From NCBI GenBank assembly GCA_937916485.1, contig CALFSV010000068.1, positions 1-64,000 on the forward strand: a DNA stretch of 64,000 nucleotides. The letters run 5' to 3'. Both the position numbers and the translations under genes were made by a program. This DNA is from an uncultured Paracoccaceae bacterium (GTDB lineage: Bacteria > Pseudomonadota > Alphaproteobacteria > Rhodobacterales > Rhodobacteraceae). Positions 1-8,124 of this stretch are shown piece by piece. The notes beneath the pieces are model-generated. The model was given only the letters and a program-made list of their open reading frames with translations, was not told where the DNA came from and ran no database searches. The stretch's first letter is position 1. Each line of letters starts with the position of its first letter.

Positions 1-42
1 CCTCCGTTCCGCAATATGCCTAAACTGTCCCATGGGCGCTGA

Positions 43-180
43 CGTCAGACAGTCCAGTTGACCGAACTCTTTGACCGCCTGCCGGACCTAGCCACCGATC
101 CGCAGACCTATGGCAGCTATGCCCGTCGGGTTTTATCCCATTCAGAGGCAGCCATCCTGAACCACGACATGATGTACTAG
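43..180 (+). other. Possible coding remnant or small ORF of unknown identity
   Basis: An open frame of 45 codons runs from just after an in-frame TGA (40-42) to TAG at 178-180. The only near start is TTG at 58, with no convincing ribosome binding site. The translation has normal amino-acid composition (…DPQTYGSYARRVLSHSEAA… ) and ends in HDMMY. It may be the tail of an upstream gene that is frameshifted or truncated, or non-coding sequence. I do not recognise the family. The other two frames also stop or lack continuity at the window edge. Confidence 0.25.
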
Positions 181-250
181 TCCAATTGGACCCGGCAATG
201 CGTCTGCTCGAACCTCACCTGTTGGATTTCGCGACGGGCCGCCACACCCG

Positions 251-278
251 TTGACACCCGGTTCAGCCCGGCTATAAG
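251..278 (+). promoter_or_regulatory. Sigma-70 type promoter of rpsD
   Basis: TTGACA (251-256) and TATAAG (273-278) are separated by 16 bases, a near-consensus housekeeping promoter. Transcription would begin near 285 and give a leader of about 110 bases before the GTG start of rpsD. The leader holds a GGCC-GCAA-GGCC hairpin (325-336). S4 autoregulates its mRNA in other bacteria, so a leader control element is possible, but none is shown here. Confidence 0.65.
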
Positions 279-398
279 GCGCACTTCGTTGGTGTTGGTG
301 GACCTCGCAAGAGGATCCCTGTCAGGCCGCAAGGCCAAAGGACAACGCCCTTCATAGCAGGCCCCCGTGGCCCGCGTCCTACAGAAGGAGATCAGACG

Positions 399-1019
399 GT
401 GACCAAACGCACCTCTGCCAAGTACAAAATTGACCGCCGGATGGGTGAAAACATCTGGGGCCGCCCGAAATCCCCCGTAAACCGTCGTGAGTATGGCCCC
501 GGCCAGCACGGTCAGCGCCGCAAGGGCAAACTGTCCGACTTCGGCACCCAGCTGCGCGCGAAGCAAAAGCTCAAGGGCTACTACGGCGACCTGACCGAAA
601 AGCAGTTCCGCCGCATCTACGCCGAGGCCGAGCGTATCAAGGGCGACACCGGTGAGAACCTTGTTGGCCTGCTCGAGCGTCGCCTTGACGCCGTGGTCTA
701 CCGCGCCAAGTTCGTGCCGACCGTCTTTGCCGCCCGTCAGTTCGTCAACCACGCCCACGTGCTGGTCAACGGCAAGTCGGTCAATATCCCGTCCTACCGC
801 GTGCGGGAAGGCGACGTGATCGAGGTTCGTCACAAGTCCAAGCAACTGGCTGTCGTTCTCGAAGCCGTGGCATTGACCGAGCGTGATGTTCCCGACTACC
901 TCGAAGTCGATCACCACAAGATGACCGCGACCTTCGTCCGCACACCGAGCCTGGGCGACGTGCCCTACCCGGTGATGATGGAACCGAACCTCGTCGTCGA
1001 ATTCTACGCCAAGAACTGA
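399..1019 (+). CDS. rpsD: 30S ribosomal protein S4
   Basis: Primary 16S rRNA-binding protein that starts assembly of the 30S body and helps control decoding accuracy. The 206-residue product matches the usual alphaproteobacterial S4: N-terminal rRNA-binding part (residues 1-95, including [21 protein letters not shown]), then an S4 RNA-binding domain (about 95-160, [14 protein letters not shown] and [16 protein letters not shown]). It lacks the four-cysteine zinc motif, as in most alphaproteobacteria. Start is GTG at 399, placed seven bases after GAAGGAG (384-390). It is transcribed alone from the promoter at 251-278 and ends before hairpins at 1027-1043 and 1067-1098. Confidence 0.98.
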   Translation: MTKRTSAKYKIDRRMGENIWGRPKSPVNRREYGPGQHGQRRKGKLSDFGTQLRAKQKLKGYYGDLTEKQFRRIYAEAERIKGDTGENLVGLLERRLDAVVYRAKFVPTVFAARQFVNHAHVLVNGKSVNIPSYRVREGDVIEVRHKSKQLAVVLEAVALTERDVPDYLEVDHHKMTATFVRTPSLGDVPYPVMMEPNLVVEFYAKN

Positions 1020-1066
1020 TCCCGTTCCGGGCTTTGCGCCCGGATCGTCCGATCAGGTGACATTGG

Positions 1067-1098
1067 AACCCGCTGCACCCTGGTGTGGCGGGTTTTTT
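1067..1098 (+). terminator. Rho-independent terminator after rpsD
   Basis: AACCCGC…GCGGGTT with further pairing inside the stem is followed directly by a run of T (TTTTTT). A second small hairpin CCGGGC/GCCCGG lies at 1027-1043, immediately after the rpsD stop codon. Confidence 0.8.
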
Positions 1099-1170
1099 GT
1101 TGGCCGCGATTGCGCGATGTTCGACAGGGGCTTATCCCTGATTTGTTGCTACAGGCTGGAGGTCGCCCCG

Positions 1171-1707
1171 ATGGAACAGAAGTCGATTATTGAGCGGCGG
1201 TTCGAACAGGGGCTTTTCGCCTCCCGTTGGCTGATGGCGCCCATGTACCTCGGCCTCGTTCTAGCGCTGGCGCTTTTGACCGTCGTCTTTGTCCGAGAGC
1301 TGATTTACTACTTGCCGCAGGTCCTGGAGCTTTCGGTCGACAAGGCCATTCTGGCCATTCTTACGCTGATCGACCTGACACTCGCCGCCAACCTCGTCGT
1401 CATTGTCATCTTTTCAGGCTACGAGAATTTCGTTTCCAAGCTGGACATTCACCCCGCCTCAGAGAGGCCGGGCTGGATGGGGACCGTAGATTTCGCGGGC
1501 CTGAAGATGAAGCTGATCGCCTCGATCGTGGCCATATCCGGGATTCACCTCCTCAAGCGCTTTATGGAGATCGGCCAAGCTGGTTCGGATGCCGGTTTTG
1601 GCGACAATGAGCTTTACTGGTTGGTTGTCATCCACGTTGTTTTCGTTCTTTCGGGGGTCCTCATGGCAGTGATGGACTGGCTGGTCGCGCGAAGTGGCAA
1701 GAAGTAG
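1171..1707 (+). CDS. UPF0114 (YqhA / TIGR00645) family inner-membrane protein
   Basis: 178-residue membrane protein of unknown biochemical role. The conserved N-terminal block of the family, beginning MEQKSIIERRFEQGLFASRW, decides the ATG at 1171 rather than an earlier start. Hydrophobic segments lie at roughly residues 22-44, 54-82, 110-125 and 148-170, giving three or four membrane spans. The motif VVIVIFSGYENFVSKLD in the middle is typical of YqhA homologues. The gene stands alone, behind the rpsD terminator and before hisC. Family assignment is firm, function unknown. Confidence 0.85.
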   Translation: MEQKSIIERRFEQGLFASRWLMAPMYLGLVLALALLTVVFVRELIYYLPQVLELSVDKAILAILTLIDLTLAANLVVIVIFSGYENFVSKLDIHPASERPGWMGTVDFAGLKMKLIASIVAISGIHLLKRFMEIGQAGSDAGFGDNELYWLVVIHVVFVLSGVLMAVMDWLVARSGKK

Positions 1708-1842
1708 CTCTCGGCCCCAAGGCTGCCGGGCTGGTGTTCCCTTGTCCGGCCTGCGTTTGCACTTTGAAGTCGCGGCAAAGAACATAGTGGCGCAGCCCGT
1801 TTCCCGTCGATAGAACGCTTGCGAACGACAGGAGCCCTTCAA

Positions 1843-2925
1843 ATGACCGGAATCACACCGCAACCTGGCATTATGGACATCGCGCTTTATCAAAGCGGGG
1901 CAAGCCATGTGGACGGCCAGACCAACGTGCTGAAGCTGTCAGCAAACGAAAACCCGCTTGGTCCTTCCGATGCAGCAAAAGAGGCGTTTTCAAGGGCTGT
2001 TCACACGCTCAACCGCTATCCCAATACAGATCACGCCAGCCTGAGGACCGCGATCGGGGAGGTCTGGAACCTGAACCCTGACCAGATCATCTGCGGTGTC
2101 GGCAGTGACGAGATCATTCACTTTCTGTGCCAAGCCTACGCCGGTCCGGGCGACGAGGTGATTCACACAGAACATGGTTTTGCCATGTACAGCATTTCGG
2201 CCCGCGCGGCGGGGGCGACCCCGGTCGAGGTCCCGGAGAGGGACCGCGTGACCGACGTCGATGCGATCCTTGCCGCCTGCACACCGGCGACCAAGCTTGT
2301 TTTTATCGCCAACCCCAACAACCCCACCGGCACCATGATTGCGCCGGGCGAGGTGCGTCGTTTGGCCGAAGGTCTGCCCGAGGGTGCGATCCTTGTCCTC
2401 GACGGTGCCTATGCCGAGTATGTTGAGGCGTTCGACGCCGGCGCTGCCCTGATCGCGTCGCGCGACAACGTCTTCATGACCCGGTCCTTTTCCAAGATCT
2501 ACGGTTTGGGCGGGCTTCGGGTGGGCTGGGGTTATGGCCCGCAAGCCATCATCGACGTGTTGAACCGCATTCGCGGACCTTTCAACCTGTCCACAGCCGC
2601 CCTTGCCACGGCAGAGGCGGCGGTTCGGGACGTCGCCTATATTGAAAAATGCCGGGTGGAAAACGCCCGCTGGCGGGACTGGCTGGCCAGTGCATTGGCC
2701 GAGATGGGGGTCCGCTCTGACACGTCGACCGCCAATTTCGTCCTTGCCCGCTTCGCTGATACGGCCGAGGCTGAGGCCTGTGATGCCCATCTACGGGCAG
2801 AAGGCATCATCGTGCGCCGGGTCGCGGGCTACAATCTGCCCAATTGTCTGCGCATCACCGTTGGCGACGAAAGCGCCTGTCGCCGGGTCGCCCACGCGGT
2901 GGGACAATTCAAGGGGCTGCGCTGA
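1843..2925 (+). CDS. hisC: Histidinol-phosphate aminotransferase
   Basis: PLP-dependent class I/II aminotransferase converting imidazole-acetol phosphate and glutamate to histidinol phosphate; many such enzymes also transaminate aromatic precursors. The 360-residue product has NENPLGPS near residues 35-42, ANPNNPTG at 156-163, and the PLP lysine in [12 protein letters not shown] (Lys218). ATG at 1843 follows CAGGAGC (1829-1835); an upstream in-frame start at 1819 lies before this site. The stop overlaps the start of tyrC by one base (TGATG), so the two are translated together. This pairing suggests a role in tyrosine/phenylalanine synthesis as well as histidine synthesis. Confidence 0.93.
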   Translation: MTGITPQPGIMDIALYQSGASHVDGQTNVLKLSANENPLGPSDAAKEAFSRAVHTLNRYPNTDHASLRTAIGEVWNLNPDQIICGVGSDEIIHFLCQAYAGPGDEVIHTEHGFAMYSISARAAGATPVEVPERDRVTDVDAILAACTPATKLVFIANPNNPTGTMIAPGEVRRLAEGLPEGAILVLDGAYAEYVEAFDAGAALIASRDNVFMTRSFSKIYGLGGLRVGWGYGPQAIIDVLNRIRGPFNLSTAALATAEAAVRDVAYIEKCRVENARWRDWLASALAEMGVRSDTSTANFVLARFADTAEAEACDAHLRAEGIIVRRVAGYNLPNCLRITVGDESACRRVAHAVGQFKGLR

Positions 2926-3842
2926 TGGCGCTTTATGAAAGGGTTGCCCTGATCGGTCTTGGCCTTATTGCTGGCTCCATGTCCTATGCCATGCGGCGCG
3001 CGGGATTGGCCGGGGAAATCGTCGGCTACGCCAGGTCGGCCGAGACGCGGGCGATCGCAAAAGAAGTCGGGTTGGTGGACCGGGTCTATGAAAGCGCTGC
3101 CGAAGCGGCCGAAGGGGCGGACCTCGTGGTGCTCGCGGTGCCGGTTGGCGCGATGGAGGCTGTGGCGCTTGAGATCGCGCCTGTCTTGAAACCCGGGGCT
3201 ACCGTCACCGATGTGGGTTCCGTCAAGGCGGCGGTGATCGCAGCGGTTGCACCTCATTTGCCGCCAGGCGTCCATTTTATACCGGCGCACCCGCTGGCTG
3301 GGACCGAACACTCTGGCCCCCGTTCGGGCTTTGCCGAACTGTTTGACCAACGATGGTGCATCGTGGTGCCCGGTGACGCAGAGACCGCAGCGGTCGACCG
3401 CCTTATTGAGTTGTGGAAGGGAATGGGGGCCCATGTCGACACTATGGATGCGGATCATCACGATCTTGTCCTTGCCGTCACCAGCCATACCCCGCACCTG
3501 ATTGCCTACACGATGGTCGGGGTTGCCGATGATCTGCGTCGCGTGACCGATAGCGAGGTCATCAAGTATTCTGCGGCAGGTTTCCGCGACTTTACCCGCA
3601 TCGCGGCCAGTGATCCAACGATGTGGCGCGATGTCTTTCTGAACAACAAGGAAGCGACGCTCGAGATCCTGGGGCGCTTCACCGAAGAATTGTTCGCTCT
3701 TCAACGGGCGATCCGACAGGGCGATGGGGACCATCTGCACGCCTATTTCACCCGGACCCGTGCAATCCGACGCGGGATCATCGAGGCAGGACAGGATACG
3801 GCTGCACCAAACTTTGGTCGCACCCCGGGAAAGTCCGGTTGA
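2925..3842 (+). CDS. tyrC: Prephenate/arogenate dehydrogenase
   Basis: NAD(P)-dependent oxidative decarboxylation of prephenate or arogenate in tyrosine synthesis. The 305-residue protein opens with a Rossmann loop, VALIGLGLIAGSM (residues 8-20), has the HPLAGTEHSG block near residues 123-132 and the helical dehydrogenase domain with SHTPHLIAY (about 188-196). Length and order agree with TyrA/TyrC proteins without a chorismate mutase or ACT domain. Its start overlaps the hisC stop by one base. The substrate (prephenate or arogenate) cannot be told from sequence by eye. Confidence 0.93.
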   Translation: MALYERVALIGLGLIAGSMSYAMRRAGLAGEIVGYARSAETRAIAKEVGLVDRVYESAAEAAEGADLVVLAVPVGAMEAVALEIAPVLKPGATVTDVGSVKAAVIAAVAPHLPPGVHFIPAHPLAGTEHSGPRSGFAELFDQRWCIVVPGDAETAAVDRLIELWKGMGAHVDTMDADHHDLVLAVTSHTPHLIAYTMVGVADDLRRVTDSEVIKYSAAGFRDFTRIAASDPTMWRDVFLNNKEATLEILGRFTEELFALQRAIRQGDGDHLHAYFTRTRAIRRGIIEAGQDTAAPNFGRTPGKSG

Positions 3843-5199
3843 GCCGCCGGGCCAGGGGCCTGTCACTTCTTTTGGCCTGTGCCATTTTGCCGGCCCCCTC
3901 TTGGTCCGACGCGCCGGCCGTGTCACCACGTCCCCAGGCCCGGATCGTTCTAGTCCTTGAACCTCCGGCCAGGCCCGTCGCACGACCGGTTGAGGTCCCG
4001 GCGGAACCGGCCGGACTGACCAACCCCGGACCTGCGCTTGAAACAGAAGGTGCGCTTGAATCTTGGCCGGCGCCTATATCTGGATCCATATCTAATGGCC
4101 CATTGCGTCCCCAACACCCGGAAGGCCCGTTGGAAGTACCACTTCTCTTGACCCGTGACGGGTCTCTGTTGCTGCCGGATTTGCGGGTCCTTGATCCTGC
4201 GACGCAGCCGCGCGGCCCATTGCTATCGCGGGCATTGGTGCCTGAACCGTCGGCGCGGTTGGCCGCGCAGGAAGCCCGCGTCACGGACTCGCTTGAGATT
4301 TCGGATGGGACTGCGCAGATCGCCCGAATGCTGGTCCAGAACATGGCTGTCGGCACGCGGCCTGAACGGATCGCCTCGTCCATCGCGCCACGACCAACCT
4401 CGCCACCACAGATCTTGCCTGCTGTCCGGCCCGTTCCGCGTCCCACGACAACCGCTTCCCCCCTCCCACCCCGTCGGCCGGAGCCCCGCCCGGCCCGTCC
4501 CCTGGCTGTTGTGCCGCTGATGGGGACGGACGCCCTGACACCCGTCAGCCCCGAGGCGCAGTCCGGAGCCGTCGTGCCACCGGACCTTTCGGCCTTGGCC
4601 GTGGCCCTTGCCCTGCGACCGCCCGAGCGTCCGCCCGAGATAACAAGGCAGGCGCAACAGGTCCGTGAACAGCGGGCACGGGGGGCCGTTTGCGGTAGCG
4701 TCGATATCCAGGGCCAGACCCTCAGCCGGATCAACGGTTCGGGCGAGTGCGGGTGGACAACCCTGTCAGCATCACGTCAATCGGCGGTGTGCGCCTGTCC
4801 ACCCCGTCCACCATGGATTGTACAACCGCCGAAGCGCTGTTGCGATGGGTCGAGCAAAGCGCGCGACCTACGCTGGCAGATCAGGGCGGTGGCCTCGCCT
4901 CGCTCCGGGTCATTGGGCATTATTCCTGCCGCAACCGAAACGGATCAAACAGTTCCCAAATGTCAGAACATGCCAAGGGTAGGGCCATAGACATTGCTGG
5001 GTTTGGTTTGCGCAATGGCAATGAAATCAGCGTGCTGAACGGTTGGAACACTCAAAGCCAGGGCCAGCGCTTGCGGCGCCTTCAGGATGACGCCTGCGGA
5101 ATTTTCGGAACGGTCTTGGGACCGAATGCCAATGCGGCCCACCGGGACCATTTCCACTTTGATACGGCGCGGTATCGCAACGGATCGTATTGCCGCTAG
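3839..5199 (+). pseudogene. Extensin-like C-terminal domain protein, interrupted by a one-base frameshift
   Basis: Secreted protein family whose C-terminal domain resembles M15-type peptidoglycan peptidases. A TTG start (3839) overlaps the tyrC stop and begins a signal peptide (LSLLLACAILPAPSWSDA), followed by about 230 residues rich in proline and arginine, then VCGSVDIQG. At about 4750 the frame must shift by -1: the upstream frame continues to a stop near 4990 with unrelated residues, while the other frame carries the domain from VDNPVSITSIGGVRLS through SEHAKGRAIDIAGF to HRDHFHFD and stops at 5199. One extra G in the GGG run at 4751-4753 would restore a 453-residue protein. It may be a real mutation or a homopolymer sequencing error. 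Confidence 0.8.
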
Positions 5200-5259
5200 T
5201 CTGGTTCTTACCAAAGGACGGCCCCTAATAAAGAAATGGCCCTGCCAAAGGACCGGGCC

Positions 5260-6225
5260 CTACCAAAGCGCCGGGATCGCCATCAGCGGTATGGCCCCGA
5301 CACTTGCCTGTCCGGCCGAAATGACAACCCGCACATCAAGATCCTCGGCAACACCTCGCGCAACACCCATCCGCCGGATGGCCCGCGCAAGAACCGGGCC
5401 GATCAGCCGACCGTCCTCGAGCATGGTCAGCGTCTCTTGCCAACGGGCCACCGTTAGGTCGATGACTCCGTCAAGCTGGCCCAATTCATCGACGCGCAGC
5501 TCGCCATGTCCTGAAATCAGGGCCGGTCCCCAACGCAAGGTCATGTCGCGCAGCGTCAGTTCGGTCGGTCTGGCTGGCGTTCCGGTCAGGGCAAAACGAT
5601 CCAGAGGCCTGTCAAAGACGGCCAATCCGTCCAGACGCAATTGATCAAGGACGGGCAGTCCCGGCACCGCTGACGGACGCAGGTTGGTCACCTCGCCAAA
5701 GACATCATAGCTGTTGGGGGCAAGGTCGTCGCCCGCTGCGTCCCTTACCGCCGCAAGGCCATGGTCCCAAGACATCTGCCAGCCCTTGTCCGACGCAAGC
5801 GCGGTCTGACCACCCTCAAAGGTGGCATTGCGAAGGGGCAAAGACAGGTCGGGACGAACGGCACCGCTTGCCCGTAGCCCGGTGCCAGTCACTGTCAGGT
5901 TTTGGCCTGGCAAACGCACGGTCTGGGTCTCAGGCCAGACGACAATCACTCGGTTGGGCACGTAGCTTAGCGCAAGGATCTGGACAAAGGGGGCCTGCCA
6001 GCCTCGGTCTGTGGCCGGATCCCTCAGGTCTATCGCTGTAATCGTGGTGTCGAACCGCGAGGGAAAGCCTCGGGTGCGCACATCCGCCACCTCGATCGAG
6101 AGGCCGTTTGACCGCATCTCCTCGATCGCGGCGATCAAAGCCCGTTCTGTCGCCGCAGAGCCTACAAACCAGTAGCCGCCATAAAGAGCGAACATGCCAA
6201 AAACCACAATCACGATGAACCGCAT
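5260..6225 (-). CDS. DUF2125 domain-containing protein
   Basis: 321-residue protein with one N-terminal membrane segment or uncleaved signal (residues 3-24, IVIVVFGMFALYGGYWFVGS) and a long soluble, probably periplasmic part. The alternating β-rich body (VRTRGFPSRFDTTI, LPLRNATFEGGQ, SGHGELRVDELGQLDG) matches DUF2125, common in Rhodobacterales and Rhizobiales and of unknown function. The ATG follows AGGAAAGAG. The gene converges on the extensin-like gene and diverges from the ChaC-like gene. Confidence 0.8.
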   Translation of the reverse strand: MRFIVIVVFGMFALYGGYWFVGSAATERALIAAIEEMRSNGLSIEVADVRTRGFPSRFDTTITAIDLRDPATDRGWQAPFVQILALSYVPNRVIVVWPETQTVRLPGQNLTVTGTGLRASGAVRPDLSLPLRNATFEGGQTALASDKGWQMSWDHGLAAVRDAAGDDLAPNSYDVFGEVTNLRPSAVPGLPVLDQLRLDGLAVFDRPLDRFALTGTPARPTELTLRDMTLRWGPALISGHGELRVDELGQLDGVIDLTVARWQETLTMLEDGRLIGPVLARAIRRMGVARGVAEDLDVRVVISAGQASVGAIPLMAIPALW

Positions 6226-6316
6226 CTACGCGTCTCTTTCCTTTGGCCCTGCACGGGGGGTTACACCATCCGTGTTTATCGGGCCTACAGGACGAGGACC
6301 AGACAGGAGGCTAGGC

Positions 6317-6850
6317 TTGGATCTTTGGGTGTTCGGATATGGATCGCTGCTGTGGAACCCCGGTTTTGTGCCGGTTGCGGCGGTGACGGCGCGGCTGGAC
6401 GGGTATCACCGCAGCTTTTGCATGTTGTCGATTCATCACCGGGGCAGCGAGGCCGAACCAGGGCTGGTCCTGGCGCTGGACGAAGCGGTGGGGGCCAGTT
6501 GTACCGGCGTGGCCTTTCAGGTGGCCACCGACGATCAGGATCGCGTGCTGGCCGACCTGCGCGAACGCGAACTCATTTCGTCAGCCTATGTCGAGCGGCA
6601 TGTTCCCCTGCACTTGGCCGATGGGCGGTGGATCGAGGCCCTAGCCTATGTGATCGAACCGACGCATGTCCAATACTGCCGTTTCGATCTTGAGACCCAG
6701 GCGCAAATGATCGCGCGGGCGCAGGGCGGGCGTGGGCCCAATGATGAATACCTCTACAATACCGCCGCTCACCTCGCACAAATGGACATAAATGACCCTG
6801 ATATGCAGTGGTTGGTTGCCCGGGTGCGCGACCTGACGGCCACGGCGTGA
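6317..6850 (+). CDS. ChaC-like gamma-glutamylcyclotransferase
   Basis: Likely releases 5-oxoproline from gamma-glutamyl peptides such as glutathione. The 177-residue protein starts with the family signature VFGYGSLLWNPGF (residues 4-16), followed by LDGYHRSFCMLS, and RERELISSAYVER, which holds the expected catalytic glutamate. The C terminus has GPNDEYLYNTAAHL, also typical. The TTG at 6317 is chosen because AGGAGG (6305-6310) lies six bases before it and because the family begins at this point; upstream in-frame codons would add non-family sequence. It precedes the motor-like pair on the same strand by a short gap. Confidence 0.88.
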   Translation: MDLWVFGYGSLLWNPGFVPVAAVTARLDGYHRSFCMLSIHHRGSEAEPGLVLALDEAVGASCTGVAFQVATDDQDRVLADLRERELISSAYVERHVPLHLADGRWIEALAYVIEPTHVQYCRFDLETQAQMIARAQGGRGPNDEYLYNTAAHLAQMDINDPDMQWLVARVRDLTATA

Positions 6851-6893
6851 CTGCGCCGAGCAGAGAAGCCGATATTTGGGTTGGGTTTCGCGG

Positions 6894-8108
6894 ATGCAGC
6901 GCCTATCAATGCCGCAACGCGACATGAATGTGAGGAACCTGTCCGTGGGGGACATTTCGGTACCATCGGCACGGCCACATTTCACGCTGCCTTTGCGGCA
7001 GCTCACTTTCATGCTGATCGCCAGTGGGCTGGTCGTGGCTGGGATCTATTTCGGCTATCGAACCATTTCGTCGATCTTCATGTCGAACCCCTACCTAAAC
7101 TCGGTCATCCTGACCGTCTTCATCCTGGGCGTGCTATCCTGCTTTCGTCAGGTCGTACAATTGGCAAACTCGGTCAGCTGGATCGAGGGTTTCGCCTCGT
7201 CCCGGCCCGGGATGGAGATTGCCAAGGCACCGTCGCTTCTGGCGCCACTAGCGACCTTGCTTCGGTCGCGGGGGGTGCGGATGCAGCTTTCCGCCTCGTC
7301 GGGCCGATCCATCCTGGATTCGGTGGGGCAGCGGATTGACGAAGACCGTGAGATCACCCGCTACCTAGGCAACGTGCTGATCTTTCTCGGCCTGCTCGGC
7401 ACCTTCTACGGTCTGGCAACAACTGTGCCGGCCCTTGTCGAGACGATCCGCGGATTGAACCCGGCCCCCGGCGAAAGCGGGACAGAGGTCTTTGGCCGCC
7501 TGCAAGCTGGTCTGGAAAGCCAGCTTGGAGGCATGGGCACAGCCTTTTCATCGTCCCTTCTGGGTCTGGCAGGCTCTCTTGTGGTTGGTTTGCTGGAGCT
7601 TTTTGCCGGTCACGGACAGAACCGCTTTTATCGCGAACTCGAAGAATGGTTGTCGACGATCACCCGTGTCGGCTTTGCATCAGGCGATGAAGGCGGTGGC
7701 GGAGACTCGGCCGTCATGGCCGGCGTGTTCGACAATCTGGCCGAGCAGATGGAGCGACTTCAGCAGATGTTCAGCCAGTCCGATGCCGCACGAAGTGAGA
7801 TCGACAACCGGCTTGGCGAACTGGCCGCAGGGATAGGCCATCTGACTGACAGAATGACGGCGAACGACCCGTCAACAGCCTTGCTTCGCGTTGCCGAAGG
7901 GCAAGAGCGGCTACTTGATCGGCTGGGCGAGGTGGGCGAAGGCATGGATGCCGAAAGCAGGATGCGCCTGCGGTCCATTGACGTGCAGATGCTGCGCATC
8001 CTCGAAGAACTTTCGGCTGGCCGGCAAGAGACCATGGCCGAACTGCGTACTGACATGTCGGCCCTGACCCGCGCCATCCGGCAGGTCCGGGCGACCTCCA
8101 AAGAGTAA
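6894..8108 (+). CDS. MotA/TolQ/ExbB-like proton-channel subunit
   Basis: Inner-membrane subunit of a probable ion-driven motor. The 404-residue protein has four predicted membrane segments (about residues 38-55, 69-89, 159-180, 214-238). The third and fourth carry the family core, LIFLGLLGTFYGLATTVPAL and GGMGTAFSSSLLGLAGSLV. Residues 240-404 form a charged helical cytoplasmic tail (NLAEQMERLQQMF, LRVAEGQERLLDRLGE), longer than in ExbB or TolQ and reminiscent of ZorA-type proteins. Start is uncertain: ATG 6894 is listed, but TTG 6876 and ATG 6909 or 6924 are in frame. The next gene begins 16 bases after the stop and encodes the matching MotB/ZorB-type partner, so the two very probably form one complex. 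Confidence 0.82.
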   Translation: MQRLSMPQRDMNVRNLSVGDISVPSARPHFTLPLRQLTFMLIASGLVVAGIYFGYRTISSIFMSNPYLNSVILTVFILGVLSCFRQVVQLANSVSWIEGFASSRPGMEIAKAPSLLAPLATLLRSRGVRMQLSASSGRSILDSVGQRIDEDREITRYLGNVLIFLGLLGTFYGLATTVPALVETIRGLNPAPGESGTEVFGRLQAGLESQLGGMGTAFSSSLLGLAGSLVVGLLELFAGHGQNRFYRELEEWLSTITRVGFASGDEGGGGDSAVMAGVFDNLAEQMERLQQMFSQSDAARSEIDNRLGELAAGIGHLTDRMTANDPSTALLRVAEGQERLLDRLGEVGEGMDAESRMRLRSIDVQMLRILEELSAGRQETMAELRTDMSALTRAIRQVRATSKE

Positions 8109-8124
8109 ACGGAGGCGCGAGGGC

